This document shows, one piece after another, positions 1 to 9,707 of a DNA stretch of 41,929 nucleotides. Each line of letters begins with the position of its first letter. Position 1 is the stretch's first letter. The DNA comes from Lineolata rhizophorae (lineage: Eukaryota; Ascomycota; Dothideomycetes; Lineolatales; Lineolataceae), in contig MU001673.1 in assembly GCA_010093515.1 (NCBI GenBank), positions 492,447-534,375 of the forward strand, in the 5' to 3' direction. Position numbers and translations under genes: made by a program. The notes beneath the pieces are model-generated. The model searched no databases, was not told the DNA's origin, and saw nothing but the letters and a program-made list of their open reading frames with translations.

Positions 1-295
1 AAGAATCGGCCATCTCGCGCAGCATATCCTTCGTAGGGGGGAATCCTCGCGCGTCGAGGTTGAGTATGTGTTCGATTATCGCCTGCTCTTCTATAGGCGT
101 GAGGTTCTTGCAGTTGGGTTGGCAATCGCGTCGGAAGGATTTTTTAGCGCGTCGGTCGATTAGCGTGGTTCGGGGGACGTTGTAGGCCAGGGCAGCCTCT
201 TGTACTGATTTAATATCGCGTTTCTCGATAGCTTGAAGAGCAAGCTTAATCCTAGCTTCCTGCGCATTAATATCTTTGCGTGGTTGTTGAGGCAT
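1..295 (-). CDS. Pogo/Fot1-like transposase, N-terminal part (runs off the left edge)
   Basis: The minus strand is open from an ATG at 295 to the window edge, giving 98 residues without a stop. The start reads MPQQPRKDINAQEARIKLAL. Residues about 10-50 resemble a psq-type helix-turn-helix, with a helical stretch followed by the recognition-helix-like segment YNVPRTTLIDR. Residues about 55-98 (LTPIEEQAIIEHI...GFPPTKDMLREMA) match the start of the CENP-B-type helix-turn-helix. This domain order is the DNA-binding half of fungal pogo/Fot1 (Tc1-mariner superfamily) transposases. The DDE catalytic domain would lie outside the window, so I cannot tell whether the gene is intact. The ATG is 82 bp inside the putative element end at 376, a normal leader length for such elements. 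The visible part has no stops or frameshifts, which suggests a fairly young copy. Confidence 0.85.
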   Translation of the reverse strand, partial: MPQQPRKDINAQEARIKLALQAIEKRDIKSVQEAALAYNVPRTTLIDRRAKKSFRRDCQPNCKNLTPIEEQAIIEHILNLDARGFPPTKDMLREMADS

Positions 296-336
296 TATAC
301 TGGTTCGTCTGGGATGATGCGGGATCGGTGGGCGCT

Positions 337-378
337 GTCGGCTCGGTGATATTGACGACTCGGTGATGAAACACGTTA
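337..378 (-). repeat. Putative terminal inverted repeat of the left pogo-like element, with twin 17-bp units
   Basis: Reading outward, two 17-bp units lie head to tail at 337-353 (GTCGGCTCGGTGATATT) and 354-370 (GACGACTCGGTGATGAA). They share the core CTCGGTGAT. Next come ACACGT (371-376) and the dinucleotide TA (377-378). Pogo-type elements insert at TA and duplicate it, so 376/377 is the likely element edge. The paired units are likely transposase-binding sites (inference). The same layout is found at 41835-41879. Confidence 0.6.
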
Positions 379-1041
379 GTTACTCTAACATCAGTATCTG
401 TAGATTCCGCCAGTGAGGCCTTGTCGCTTTACTAATCACAGGATTAATATCATTTCATGATGGTTTCAAACCCAATAATTCACAGTATATGAGTATCTTA
501 TACCCAGAGGAGGATGGGTTGGATGCAAATTGAGATATCAACAAGCAAAATGACTGGGAGAATGTGTATAAATATGGCATTAGTCAAAATCGTATAGATA
601 AAAAGGATCCAGCTGCATTCGCTTCTCGCCTTAGCTAGGAATAATTTACATTAATATTTCATTTCCTAGCGACTGCACGCCTAAAAGGCATATTACACCT
701 GCGCTTATTGGAATATAAAAGCCAATAAGACCTTTAACATTCTTTGTGCGTCAGATTCATAGCTAGATTGCTTAACTCCAAAGTCTACTTCCAGCATGTT
801 CCGAACTATGTAGAAAGAGTTGACCATTCGGGTATCTGTTCCTTACAGAAAAATAGAAAGGAAACCACCATAGGCTTTGGGTTCTACAGCCGTTTCTAAC
901 CATACCCACTCCAGTTCCAGTCTAGAAAAGAAACTCCACCCTGGAAGAACTGCCAACTATCACAAAACCAAGCCTGTCGTGCCTCCATATTTTGCCATCA
1001 TGTCCCCGTGCGTTGTATGATAAATCTTGATGATTTATACG
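379..1041. other. No supported gene: AT-rich flank of the transposon
   Basis: This stretch is AT-rich and has no ORF of note on either strand. TATA-like strings occur near 567 and 711 but belong to no recognisable gene. It looks like neutral or decayed DNA beside the transposon insertion. Confidence 0.5.
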
Positions 1042-1558
1042 TCAATGTAGACGCTCTAAACCGCTCCAATGGCCCTCCATGACTCCTGGCATCACAATAT
1101 CACCATTTTCATCGTAATGGTCGCATCCGCCGCCATTTGGGCAGCCTAGGGCACGCATCTCGACGATATCAGCATCTCGTATACGTCGCGGGTGCTGAGT
1201 ATCTGGTGCCCAAACAAGCGCGCATATCCGAACGCCTAGGCAGCGTCCATCTCCGTGAACTGATAGTGCAAATACGCAAATGGCACCACCTCGCCGACGC
1301 GCCTCGAACGGACATGCTGCATTTAACGCACGGACTGTGATCGTATCAAATAGAGCTAGAAGCGCCGGGTCATCGTAATCGGTCTGATCAAGTGCCTCCC
1401 TAAGAGCTTCCATGTTGGGGCGAGACGAGGATGCGATTTCAGGGATGAGTAGAGGTATGGAGTCGACGATACAGCAGTGGTTTCTAGGTATGGAGGCTGC
1501 AGAACGGCAAGATTTATGCAGAACGCCAGGTAAGATCGCGATACAATGTTAGGTCATA
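1042..1558 (-). CDS. Unrecognised open frame, possible exon or remnant of a gene
   Basis: An open frame runs on the minus strand from just after an in-frame stop near 1558 to a stop at 1042. The only well-placed ATG is at 1413 (MEALREALDQTDYDD...), giving 123 aa. The open frame continues upstream of that ATG with protein-like sequence (CCIVDSIPLLIPEIASS). A second open frame, 1514-1741, overlaps it by a few tens of bases in another frame and also has protein-like composition but no ATG. The pair could be two exons of one gene or a frameshifted relic. The frame is GC-richer than its surroundings and has a Cys/His/Asp-rich C-terminus (LGCPNGGGCDHYDENGD). I do not recognise the family and propose no function. 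A chance ORF remains possible. Confidence 0.3.
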
Positions 1559-1741
1559 GTGTGGAGATGAAGACGTAATGTAGCACTGTAGCCCCAATAC
1601 AACAACGTGACCATCAATGCAAATGGTAGCTTGACCAACGGAGGAACTGGTTTGACCATATCCGTCTGAGGCGACGATATTTCGATCGTCAAAGTGGTGG
1701 GACGTCGCGATAGCCAAGTATGACGGTGACAAGAGTGGCAA

Positions 1742-3654
1742 GTCTCAATAAACCGGAATAACTATGAGAATATTGAGAGTATTGAGAGCTGGACGAGTTC
1801 TCGAAAAGAACATTAGCTCGTGAGAAGATTGCAGCCGTGAGAGAGACGGATGGATTCGTAAGCTTTGCTAGGCGGCCACATAAGGTGGATAGGCGTTGTA
1901 GGAGGGCCTAGTTGTGGCGACTGCTCGCTGATCCTACGATATGACTTGCGATGTGTTAGAATTATCCTATCAGTCATGTCCACCGTACCACAACCAGAGA
2001 TGAATTAATATACTGGTTATCGTAAAGTATTTGAAAGTTGCTGAAGGCGTCTAGATGGTGATGGAAAAGGAACAGACACGTTGAGATGGGAATTGTATCT
2101 CGAAACCCGGCAGGCTGCAGAAGGCCCGAACAGCATGTGGAGGGCGATCTGAATGATCTTCACCAGAATTTGAACCCTCTCGCCATTACAAATGCGAGCT
2201 GCAGCTTGTTATGACCGACTAGCTAGCTTAGCGCACTACAAGTTCCTGCTGTCGCAGCAAGCTCCTGCAAGATGTTGTCGAAAATGTATTCGCGAAGCTT
2301 ATCGCCAAGGCGGGAGATATTTGAGAGTCTCCCTCGATCCTTTGCTAAATATTTGATTGCGTGGGCCCATGCGTTGCTTACTGTGAAGGATATTCCCTTT
2401 TAGCATCCTGTTCACTCCTCTAGAGTCGAGTAGGAAGTATACAATAATACATATTAGCAAACTCGGGGGCCTAATGAAATCGAAAGCCTGGCAAAATCTA
2501 TGCATCTGCCAGTTCCTGCATTATTTATTCGGATCTATTATAAAAATTCAAGTAACGCATTACATTGTTCTTCTGCAAGATGCACCATGAAGGTTTGTTT
2601 CCAGGTCGCTTTTTGAGCATTTGTGGGGTAGGTAACTGAAAGCTCGGTTTAGGATGTCTACGCGGGGGTTTTTGGATTGCTGTACGACATCACTGTCTGG
2701 GCGTCTGGGTTACGGGATTGTGATAGGCCTTGGCTTGGAGCTTGCATTACATTTGTTGAGTTTGCTTCCTTACGATATGTTCAATCACCTATGACTTCTA
2801 GTCACAACAATGGAAGCTTTTACTGATATATAACAGCTTACGAAAAGTTCGTCAGTTGATATAGAGGTCATACATTGAGTGTTTCCAGATAGAGATCTTG
2901 ATCGAGGTGAAAAAGCGATAATGTGGCAGGGAGAACGAGCTTTATAACGGCGAGCTTTGTGTTTGTACGAAGCTTTGCACAGTGCTTTGCTTTGTACGGC
3001 AAAGGTGTATAGTCGCTATATGCTTGCTCCTTACTAGTAGATAGTCCATAAACTATGCGGGACTCTATGGACTCTTGACAATGTCTATATAATCTTGGCC
3101 TTAGTAACATTGTATATGAAAAATCGAAAAATTGCCACATTTCGTCAAAAATAAAAAATAAAAAATAAAATAGCAGGTATAGCAGGTCCGTAAATTTTGA
3201 TTCGCCGTCTCGGGTCGGCTAAGAGGCCAGGATTTTTCACGTGTCCAGTAAGCGCTCACTAAAAAGCAACTCGACATGGGACTTGAGCGGGGAAACCGAA
3301 GAGTTGACAGCCGTGCTCGAACACATTGTTCCAGTCTCTATGCAATAAATTGTTTACGGCAAGACAGGCACAAAGCTACTTTGGGTGAGCTTCAGCGGAG
3401 ACCATCCTAATGCTGGATACTCAACCAGTTTAGTGAGATTGGAAAAGTTGTCCGTATGTGAAAGGCGAGATAAGCCTCAACGTCGCTCCGCACCGGATAA
3501 TCCATACACTGACGACTTGAAGGCTCTCATCAGAGTTGCGTTTTGAAGTTGTTGTCTTCGTTGGACTGTTCAAGCTGTGCGAATGTAAGCCTCAGCACAG
3601 TGTTCGTTGATTTAAAATCCCAAGGGTTGTTTAAATGCTAGAACGAGAACAGCA
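1742..3654. other. No supported gene: low-complexity and AT-rich intergenic DNA
   Basis: Only short ORFs of chance quality occur here. A run of three to four AAAAAT-like units lies near 3150-3170, followed by two copies of a TAGCAGGTA-like unit (about 3172-3188). The segment nearest 3655 would hold the promoter of the kinase gene. I see no TATA box or conserved motif that I would defend. Confidence 0.45.
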
Positions 3655-4656
3655 ATGGCAGACCCCGATATCACAGTCGTGCCAATTACGATATACCGGG
3701 CCTCAATTCCATTCACGGAGCAAGTTCCGTACGTAGTGAGTAAATGACTCACAACGATATCTCCATTCCTCAGTCCTAGTCGTGCCCCTAACGAACCCCA
3801 TAGCATCCACAAATCGTCTCTTCCACCCGGAATCTCCGCAAGCGACGTAATCGGCGGTGGCCACTGTTCGCTCATCGCTGTCCACCCTGAAACGAAGCGT
3901 GTTCTCAAGTTCGCCCACGAGTCCCGCACGCGAGGCCCTAGCAGCGACTCCATCCGTCTCGAGTGGGAAATATACCGCCGAGTCCAAGATGGAGGGACCG
4001 CGAGCGGCAGCCCACACATCATCAGCTGCTTTGGCTTCTTTCCGGCAGACTCCTCCAAATATCCCACCGAGACGCTCGAGCTCGAGTACTGTCCGAACGG
4101 GACGCTGCGGGACCGGGTGCGCCGGGACAAGACGGATCGCCCGCTGCCGTCGCCGGCACAGCTGTTCCGCTGGGCGTTCCAGATCGCCGACGCGGTACGG
4201 TTCATACACGCAAAGGGCGTATGGCACGGGGACTTGAAGCTGGCAAACGCGCTGCTTGATGCCAATGGCGATATTAAAATGGGAGATTATAGCGCGAGCG
4301 TGATTGTGGACCCGGAGCCGGGTTCGACATGGTATCCGACAAAACCGCCGCGAAACCAGACCGCGTACAGGCCGCCCGATTTACCGACAGGTATAGCAAC
4401 GGAGGTATTTGGATTTGGAGCAGCGTTGTTCGAGATGTGGACTGGGAAGCAGCCATATGAAGAACTGTTCAGGGAGGATTTGAGCCATTGTAAGGGGCTG
4501 AGGGACCTGTACTTGCAGAGAAAGTTTCCGCAATTGGATGAGAGCGTGATGCCTGCGAAAGTTATCAAGAAGTGTTGGAACATGGTGTATGAGAATTTCG
4601 AACAGATCAAGAATGAGCTTGAAGAAGAGAAGATAAGACTTGTCTTGGATGGCTAA
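3655..4656 (+). CDS. Atypical protein kinase-fold protein (HGD and DYS motifs)
   Basis: Proposed model: exons 3655-3728 and 3774-4656, 318 aa. The 45-bp intron starts GTACGT, ends CTCAG and has a CTCAC branch-like site. It removes an in-frame TGA and restores one open frame from an ATG at 3655. Kinase features in order: glycine-rich loop GGGHCS (52-57), beta-3 lysine in VLKFA (K70), candidate alpha-C glutamates (E88/E90), catalytic loop HGDLKLAN (H175-N182), DFG position DYS (196-198), APE position PPD, the helix-F region VFGFGAALFEMWTGKQPYEEL, and a TKL-like KKCW near the end. Catalytic Lys, loop Asp, loop Asn and the magnesium Asp are all present, so activity is plausible although HRD is HGD and DFG is DYS. 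No signal peptide, membrane segment or extra domain is seen. It stands alone among decayed DNA, which suggests an accessory gene. Substrate unknown. Confidence 0.72.
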
Positions 4657-4942
4657 ATACAGGAAAAATAAGTACAAAAAGGCTTCACTGCGCATCACAT
4701 TCTGTATTGCTCTTTACCAAAGCTTTGCCTAGAAGATAGAAGTGGTAGTTTAGGCTCTACTTTACAACTTCGATCGAAGGATAGAAATACATGAGGCATG
4801 GTGTTATTCACCGACCCTCAAATCCCTTACTGTTGGTATAGACCGTATACGCTGTAGCTAAAGTGTGGTCCGAGAGAGCCGTTCCCCAGGAATTTGAAGC
4901 TTTGTGGAGTACGATTGGACATGTCTAGACCGGGAAAGTTCT

Positions 4943-5537
4943 TCAAGTTCGCCACCCTCTAGCATAGTCTTTTGGACAACCTAACCTCCCAACCAGTGGT
5001 TCATCCCCGTACTCCAACTTGCGCAAGCGATTCGGCAGTTTGAGATCTCTGTATTCCTGTCCATTGGCTACGGCCTTAGATAGTATCATTTTAGCTTTCC
5101 TGAATGCCCCGGTGGCGCGAAAGCTCTTGGGCGCCTCCGCAATGGCTACAACAGTGTTGGCCAAATGAGAACGTGCTGCCTATCTGATAAACTTTTCGGT
5201 AATCGCATGAACCTTTACGGCGCAAGCTACGACCGCAGGAGCGTGAATTGGTTCCATGGAAGCGGAGGCGTTGACTAGACGCTCTGCGATCGCGCGAGAG
5301 GGGATATCGGAGTCGAGGCAGCGAGAAAATTAGAAGAGCCCAGCATTGATGTTAGAGGCGGCGACACACTTCTTAAGTGCGGCGGCTTCATCTTCCTTTT
5401 TGTTGTTCAATTAGCCCGCTTGCTATGTTGAGATTCCTTCAGGTTGTTCTTGTCAGATTCCGGTGGAAGTCTGGAATGGATAGGCCAAGTCCATTGACAT
5501 TGGAAAATGGCTATCTGAGGCTGCGTAAATATGTACA
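4943..5537 (-). pseudogene. Decayed gene of unknown family, with in-frame stops and one frameshift
   Basis: A coding-quality reading runs on the minus strand through several disruptions. It opens around 5537 (FSNVNGLGLSIPDFHRNLTR), meets a TGA shortly after, then passes RNLNIASGLIEQQK. Near 5410 an A-run shifts the frame by one base, after which it continues EDEAAALKKCVAASNINAGLF. A TAA (5330-5332) and a TAG (5180-5182), both in the same frame, interrupt it before a final open stretch ending in ...CPKDYARGWRT and a stop at 4943. All three internal stops could arise from CGA, CAA or CAG by C-to-T change, as repeat-induced point mutation would produce. The family is not recognised. The true 5' end and any introns cannot be set. 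The region 5597-5850, upstream on this strand, may be its former leader. Confidence 0.5.
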
Positions 5538-6859
5538 CCTGTAGAATCCCTGTCAGGGGTTGGCGAACTAGGCCCACCTGATATTCTTACAGTTCTCTAT
5601 CGATCCCATGCTATCGCTACGCCGAAAACGGCAGCTTTAACGAAGGCGCAAGAACAGGGATAAGCTCGCGAGAGCCAACCCGAGATCGGAGAAGCGGGAG
5701 TGGGGGTTTGAGGCTGGTATGTGATGACTGAGCAACTGCGAGTCGGGCTGCAATGTGCCCCGTTGAGCTGGTGAGGAGTTGCGAGCGTCGTAGTTGACAA
5801 AAATTGGCAAAAACACGCTCTCTAAGGGAAGAACAGTCTTCACGCGGCAACTACGACCTCATCGCCTTACATAAGCTGCATCTTCCGCCTCGCTACCGCA
5901 TAAATCAGGCCGCAGAACTCTGCCACGCCTCTCAAAACCGGCCTGGTTATCACGAATCGTTTGAACTTAACTAAAGTGTGAACTGAATGTACGTTTACAT
6001 CTTGCTCCTTAGCTTATGGTTCAACTACATGCAGAGTTCGATACCTTGTTTTCAAAGGAGAGCTATAAAGAATGCGAACCATAGCCGTGGAGACCGTCCA
6101 TACAAAGCTTGTGAGGTTGCCAACTAACAATCGGTTGTACACAGAATACGAGGTCTTTTCACTAGAGTGGCGGCGCGACATACTTGGTCTATAGCTGTGG
6201 TAAGTCTCTGTCTCAAGCTTGAGCTCCTCTAAATTCTCATATTCTGATTGTTAACTAACCGTACAATTGTATGCAGCGTTTGCAAATTTCCGATCAGGAT
6301 TGCATAGTGACATGCTGATCCGTACCTGTGACGAATCATTGTCAAAAGCTTGAATTGCGTCCACAAGCTCATATTTGGCCCTCGATTGACTTCCACATCA
6401 TCCAAACCTATCTGCGCCTGCCCGCCGAGGACAGCTAACAACGGTTTTTAAACTGTAAGCATTGTGAAGCCACTTCTCAAATCCAAATTGCACCTATAGA
6501 CTTGTGCTCTGCGGCCGACTGATATCCTACTAAAATAGCAGATCTATACAATTTTATTCAGCTCTCAACGATCAACTGAGCAACTTTACTACGTGAAAAG
6601 CCCACAATTTCTGCTGAAGTTGGTTTTATGATAATTCGGATTTGAGACCTAGGGCACAACTTTTCGAAACTTCGATACGGTAAGTTTTTAGTATACGTAC
6701 GTTGCCTTTCTTATCCATAGACTCGGCTTGGCGCTCTAGAATTGAAACAGGAACAGCGTGGCTGTCTCCTATGGAAAAGCTTGCACTGTTCAGCCCGATT
6801 CCTAGAACGACCAAGTGACAATGAAGTAGTCGCTAACATATCTAGGGGGTCCCCCTATC
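5538..6859. other. No supported gene: intergenic DNA upstream of the aminotransferase
   Basis: Three overlapping minus-strand ORFs at 5597-5850 occupy different frames and share no recognisable domain, so they are more likely old leader or intergenic DNA than genes. The rest, to 6859, is AT-rich. It should contain the aminotransferase promoter, but I see no defendable element. Confidence 0.45.
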
Positions 6860-8825
6860 ATGAATCCTAGTACCATTATAGCTCGCCGATGCCCAGCCAA
6901 ACCTCCGCAAGTTCAGCATTTTTCCTCTAGAATATTCCTTCCCACAGTTACAAAACGCAAAATGAGCTCAAGCGCTCCTCTTCGAGATCCATACAAGCCG
7001 GCGGCTCGAGTAGCTGGTCAGAGGCAAGATGTCTGGTATGAGTTCATTTGCATTTCCTAGGTAGCTGTAGTATAAGCTGGGACCTTTCTGTGGATACTAA
7101 CAGCTTAACGTTGTCATCTTCTGTACGGTACAGGTCTATTGTCAACGAAGCAGCAGCAGCTTCTCCGATGCAGCCCATCGTGAACATGGGTCAAGGATTC
7201 TTCGGGTATAATCCACCGCAGTTTGTCATTGATGCGGCGAAGCTGGCATTGGACAAAGTGGATTGCAACCAGTACTCGCCGACAAAGGTGCGTTTATGCA
7301 TTACAAAGACTCCGGTCTGGAATCAGGATAGCGCAGAAGTTCTGTAGGTCTGCAAGATTGGCGTGCTGATGGGAATATTTATTTAGGGCAGACCGAGACT
7401 GAAGAAGGCTATAGCGGATGCATATTCTCCTTTCTTCGGTCGCAAGCTTGACCCTGAAAAAGAGGTCACGATTACAACCGGGGCAAATGAAGGTATGGAA
7501 ATAGAAACTGGAAATTTATGAGCCAAAGGTTCTGAGTTGGAGTGGAGCTATTCGAACATTTAAGACAATTTCTAATCGTTGGCTTTTGAATCGAGTGTTT
7601 AGGTATGCTCAGCGCATTCATGGGCTTTCTTGAGCGCGACGACGAGGCTATTGTGTTTGAGCCATTCTTCGATCAGTACGTCATCAAGGGCATTCATCTA
7701 GGCGGACCCAAATCTCCAACAGAAAATCTCCCTGGATTCTGAAGTTGGCTAACTATGGTGTCATCAGATACATCTCTAACATCGAAATGCCCGGCGGCAA
7801 AGTCGTCTACGTCCCCATGCATCCACCTCCGAACGGCGCCTTCGAAACATCCTCCGCCGGCGAATGGACCATTAACATGGATGCCCTGGAAGCAGCCATC
7901 ACGCCTAAAACGCGCATGATCGTGCTCAATTCGCCGCACAATCCCATCGGCAAGGTGTTCTCACGTGAGGAGTTACTCGCTATTGGCGCCATGGCGACGA
8001 AGCACAACCTCATCCTCCTTTCCGACGAGGTCTACGACAAGCTATACTACGTGCCTTTTACGCGCATTGCGACGCTGAGCGATGACTTGTGGCAGCGCAC
8101 GCTGACGGTGGGGAGCGGCGGGAAGAACTTCTATGCTACTGGTTGGCGTGTAGGATGGCTGATGGGGCCGGAGCATTTGATAAAGTACGTGAGCGCGGCG
8201 CATACGAGGATCTGTTACTCTAGTGTCAGTCCTCTTCAGGAAGCGACAGCGATTGGGTTTGAGGAGGCAGACAAATATAACTTCTGGGAGGAGAGTAAGA
8301 AGGAGATGAAGGGGAAGATGGATAAATTTAACAAGGTGTGGCAGGAGCTGGGGCTGCCGGTAAGTTTGTCCATACTTCCGAATCTCAAATGTCAATGCCT
8401 TGAAGTCACTTTTTTCCCCTAATGATCGTTTGGTTGATACTAACCGTCAGCTTGCGCCTAAACTGTACCAATACCTATTTTGCTTCCAATTCTAGCTCCC
8501 CTTCTACACTCTACTGACGCTAAAATCTTTGTAGTATTCTGATCCCGAGGGTGGCTACTTCGTTCTCGTCAACATGGCTAAAGTTAAGCTTCCTGAGGAC
8601 TACGACTTTCCACCCCATGTCGCCGAGCGTCCGCGCGATTTCAAGCTCTCCTGGTTCCTGATCAAAGAGGTCGGAGTCGCCGCCATTCCCCCAACAGAGT
8701 TCTTCACTCCTGAAAATGCGCATATCGTGGAGGATTGGTTGAGGTTTGCAGTGTGCAAGAACGATGAAATTCTTGAGACTGCTATGGAGCGACTGAGGGG
8801 TCTGAAAAAGTACATCAAGGAGTGA
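6860..8825 (+). CDS. BNA3: Kynurenine aminotransferase-like PLP enzyme (class I/II aminotransferase)
   Basis: Six exons: 6860-7035, 7134-7287, 7387-7492, 7603-7675, 7768-8359, 8535-8825, giving 463 aa. All introns are GT-AG and all junctions keep frame, with branch sites such as TACTAAC and GCTAAC. The fold type I aminotransferase family is clear: MGQGFFGYNPP near the substrate end, TTGANEGMLSAFMGFL, NSPHNPIGKVFS, DEVYDKLYY, the PLP lysine K289 in GSGGKNFYATGWRVGW, and a C-terminal DWLRFAVCKNDE with the carboxylate-binding Arg. Best fit is the kynurenine-oxoglutarate transaminase / cysteine conjugate beta-lyase group (yeast Bna3), which makes kynurenic acid in the kynurenine branch of tryptophan breakdown. 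Residues 1-34 are basic and hydroxylated, like a mitochondrial presequence, and a second ATG (M35, 6962) could give a cytosolic form. The last intron (175 bp) holds a decoy TACTAAC...CAG. Confidence 0.88.
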
Positions 8826-9707
8826 GTTAGAAATGCAATTCTGGGAGGTCTGGTGAAGAATGTCAGAAGGGGGTGCTCGTTGGCAAGGCGGGAAGTGGGG
8901 ACTTGGTAGGGAAGTGACAGTTCTTCATCGCACAAATATTGTAAAGTGAAATCGAGGTACAACCGGCGTTTTAAGTATAGAATAGAAAAGACGTCATTTT
9001 GCAACACTGAAATGTCGAAGAATAAGGATAAAGCTACTCATGCAGGTGGAGAACGAAAAAGAAGCCCAAGACATCCAATCAAAAGCTTAGCTGGCTTGGC
9101 ATGTGCGATTTCTGCCATCGATGATCGGGCCGAACTACTCGACCCTTGCCCAACCAGCGCCACGCCTGCGACCACGAGCCCGCACCAGATGTCATCGCAC
9201 AGCAGCATCCATCACGTTACCGTCCACACATCTCACAGCTCAACTAGCGCCTTGCACCAAGTAGATGCTCTGGCGCCAGATCACGGGCTGCCCTCTATTG
9301 TCCCACGGCTATCGCATCCTTGATACCGTCCCTCCCCTTCCACCACGACTCGAACACCTTCCCCCCTTAACTTCTCAGAAGCCGCCGCTCTGGACCCGGC
9401 ACGTCGCGGCGGCACGGCAGGTCCTGTTGTGCCTCCTCTGACCATCGATACTACGACTCTCTCGTCTTCCCCCGAAGCCTTTGAACTCGTCGAATACCCG
9501 CACGCCGCTGCCGGTGATAGCGCAGCGGGGGTGAGCGCGTCTTTCGAGGAGCGCGTCAGGTCTCGCCAGGCCCGGCGAGAGCGCAAGCGCGCCGCGAAAC
9601 TCGATCGGCTCGTTGCGGTCGAGGAGTCGGTTCTCGGGCTCAGACTCGAGGAGGCTGAAGCGGAGAAGGCTGGAGCAGGGCCTGCAATCAAGGCGGAGGA
9701 AGACACG
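8826..9707. other. Intergenic/leader region before the SPX transporter
   Basis: The aminotransferase 3' region comes first. From about 9324 to 9707 a frame continuous with the SPX protein is open but has no ATG. It reads like coding sequence (for example EERVRSRQARRERKRAAKL). A CTTAAC...CTCAG acceptor-like string ends at 9376. This could be a long 5' UTR, or the tail of an unrecognised upstream coding exon. Confidence 0.45.

Noticed and set aside
3703-4265. Long minus-strand and alternative + frames over the kinase gene
   Set aside because: They are shadows of the kinase exon, which alone gives recognisable motifs and a consistent splice model.
5597-5850. Three overlapping minus-strand ORFs upstream of the decayed gene
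   Set aside because: They lie in three different frames over the same DNA, two start with nothing recognisable, and no domain is seen.
9429-9707. GTG at 9429 as start of the SPX transporter
   Set aside because: Fungal nuclear genes rarely start at GTG, and the family start MKFSHS at 9708 is conserved. The upstream open frame is reported only as an oddity.
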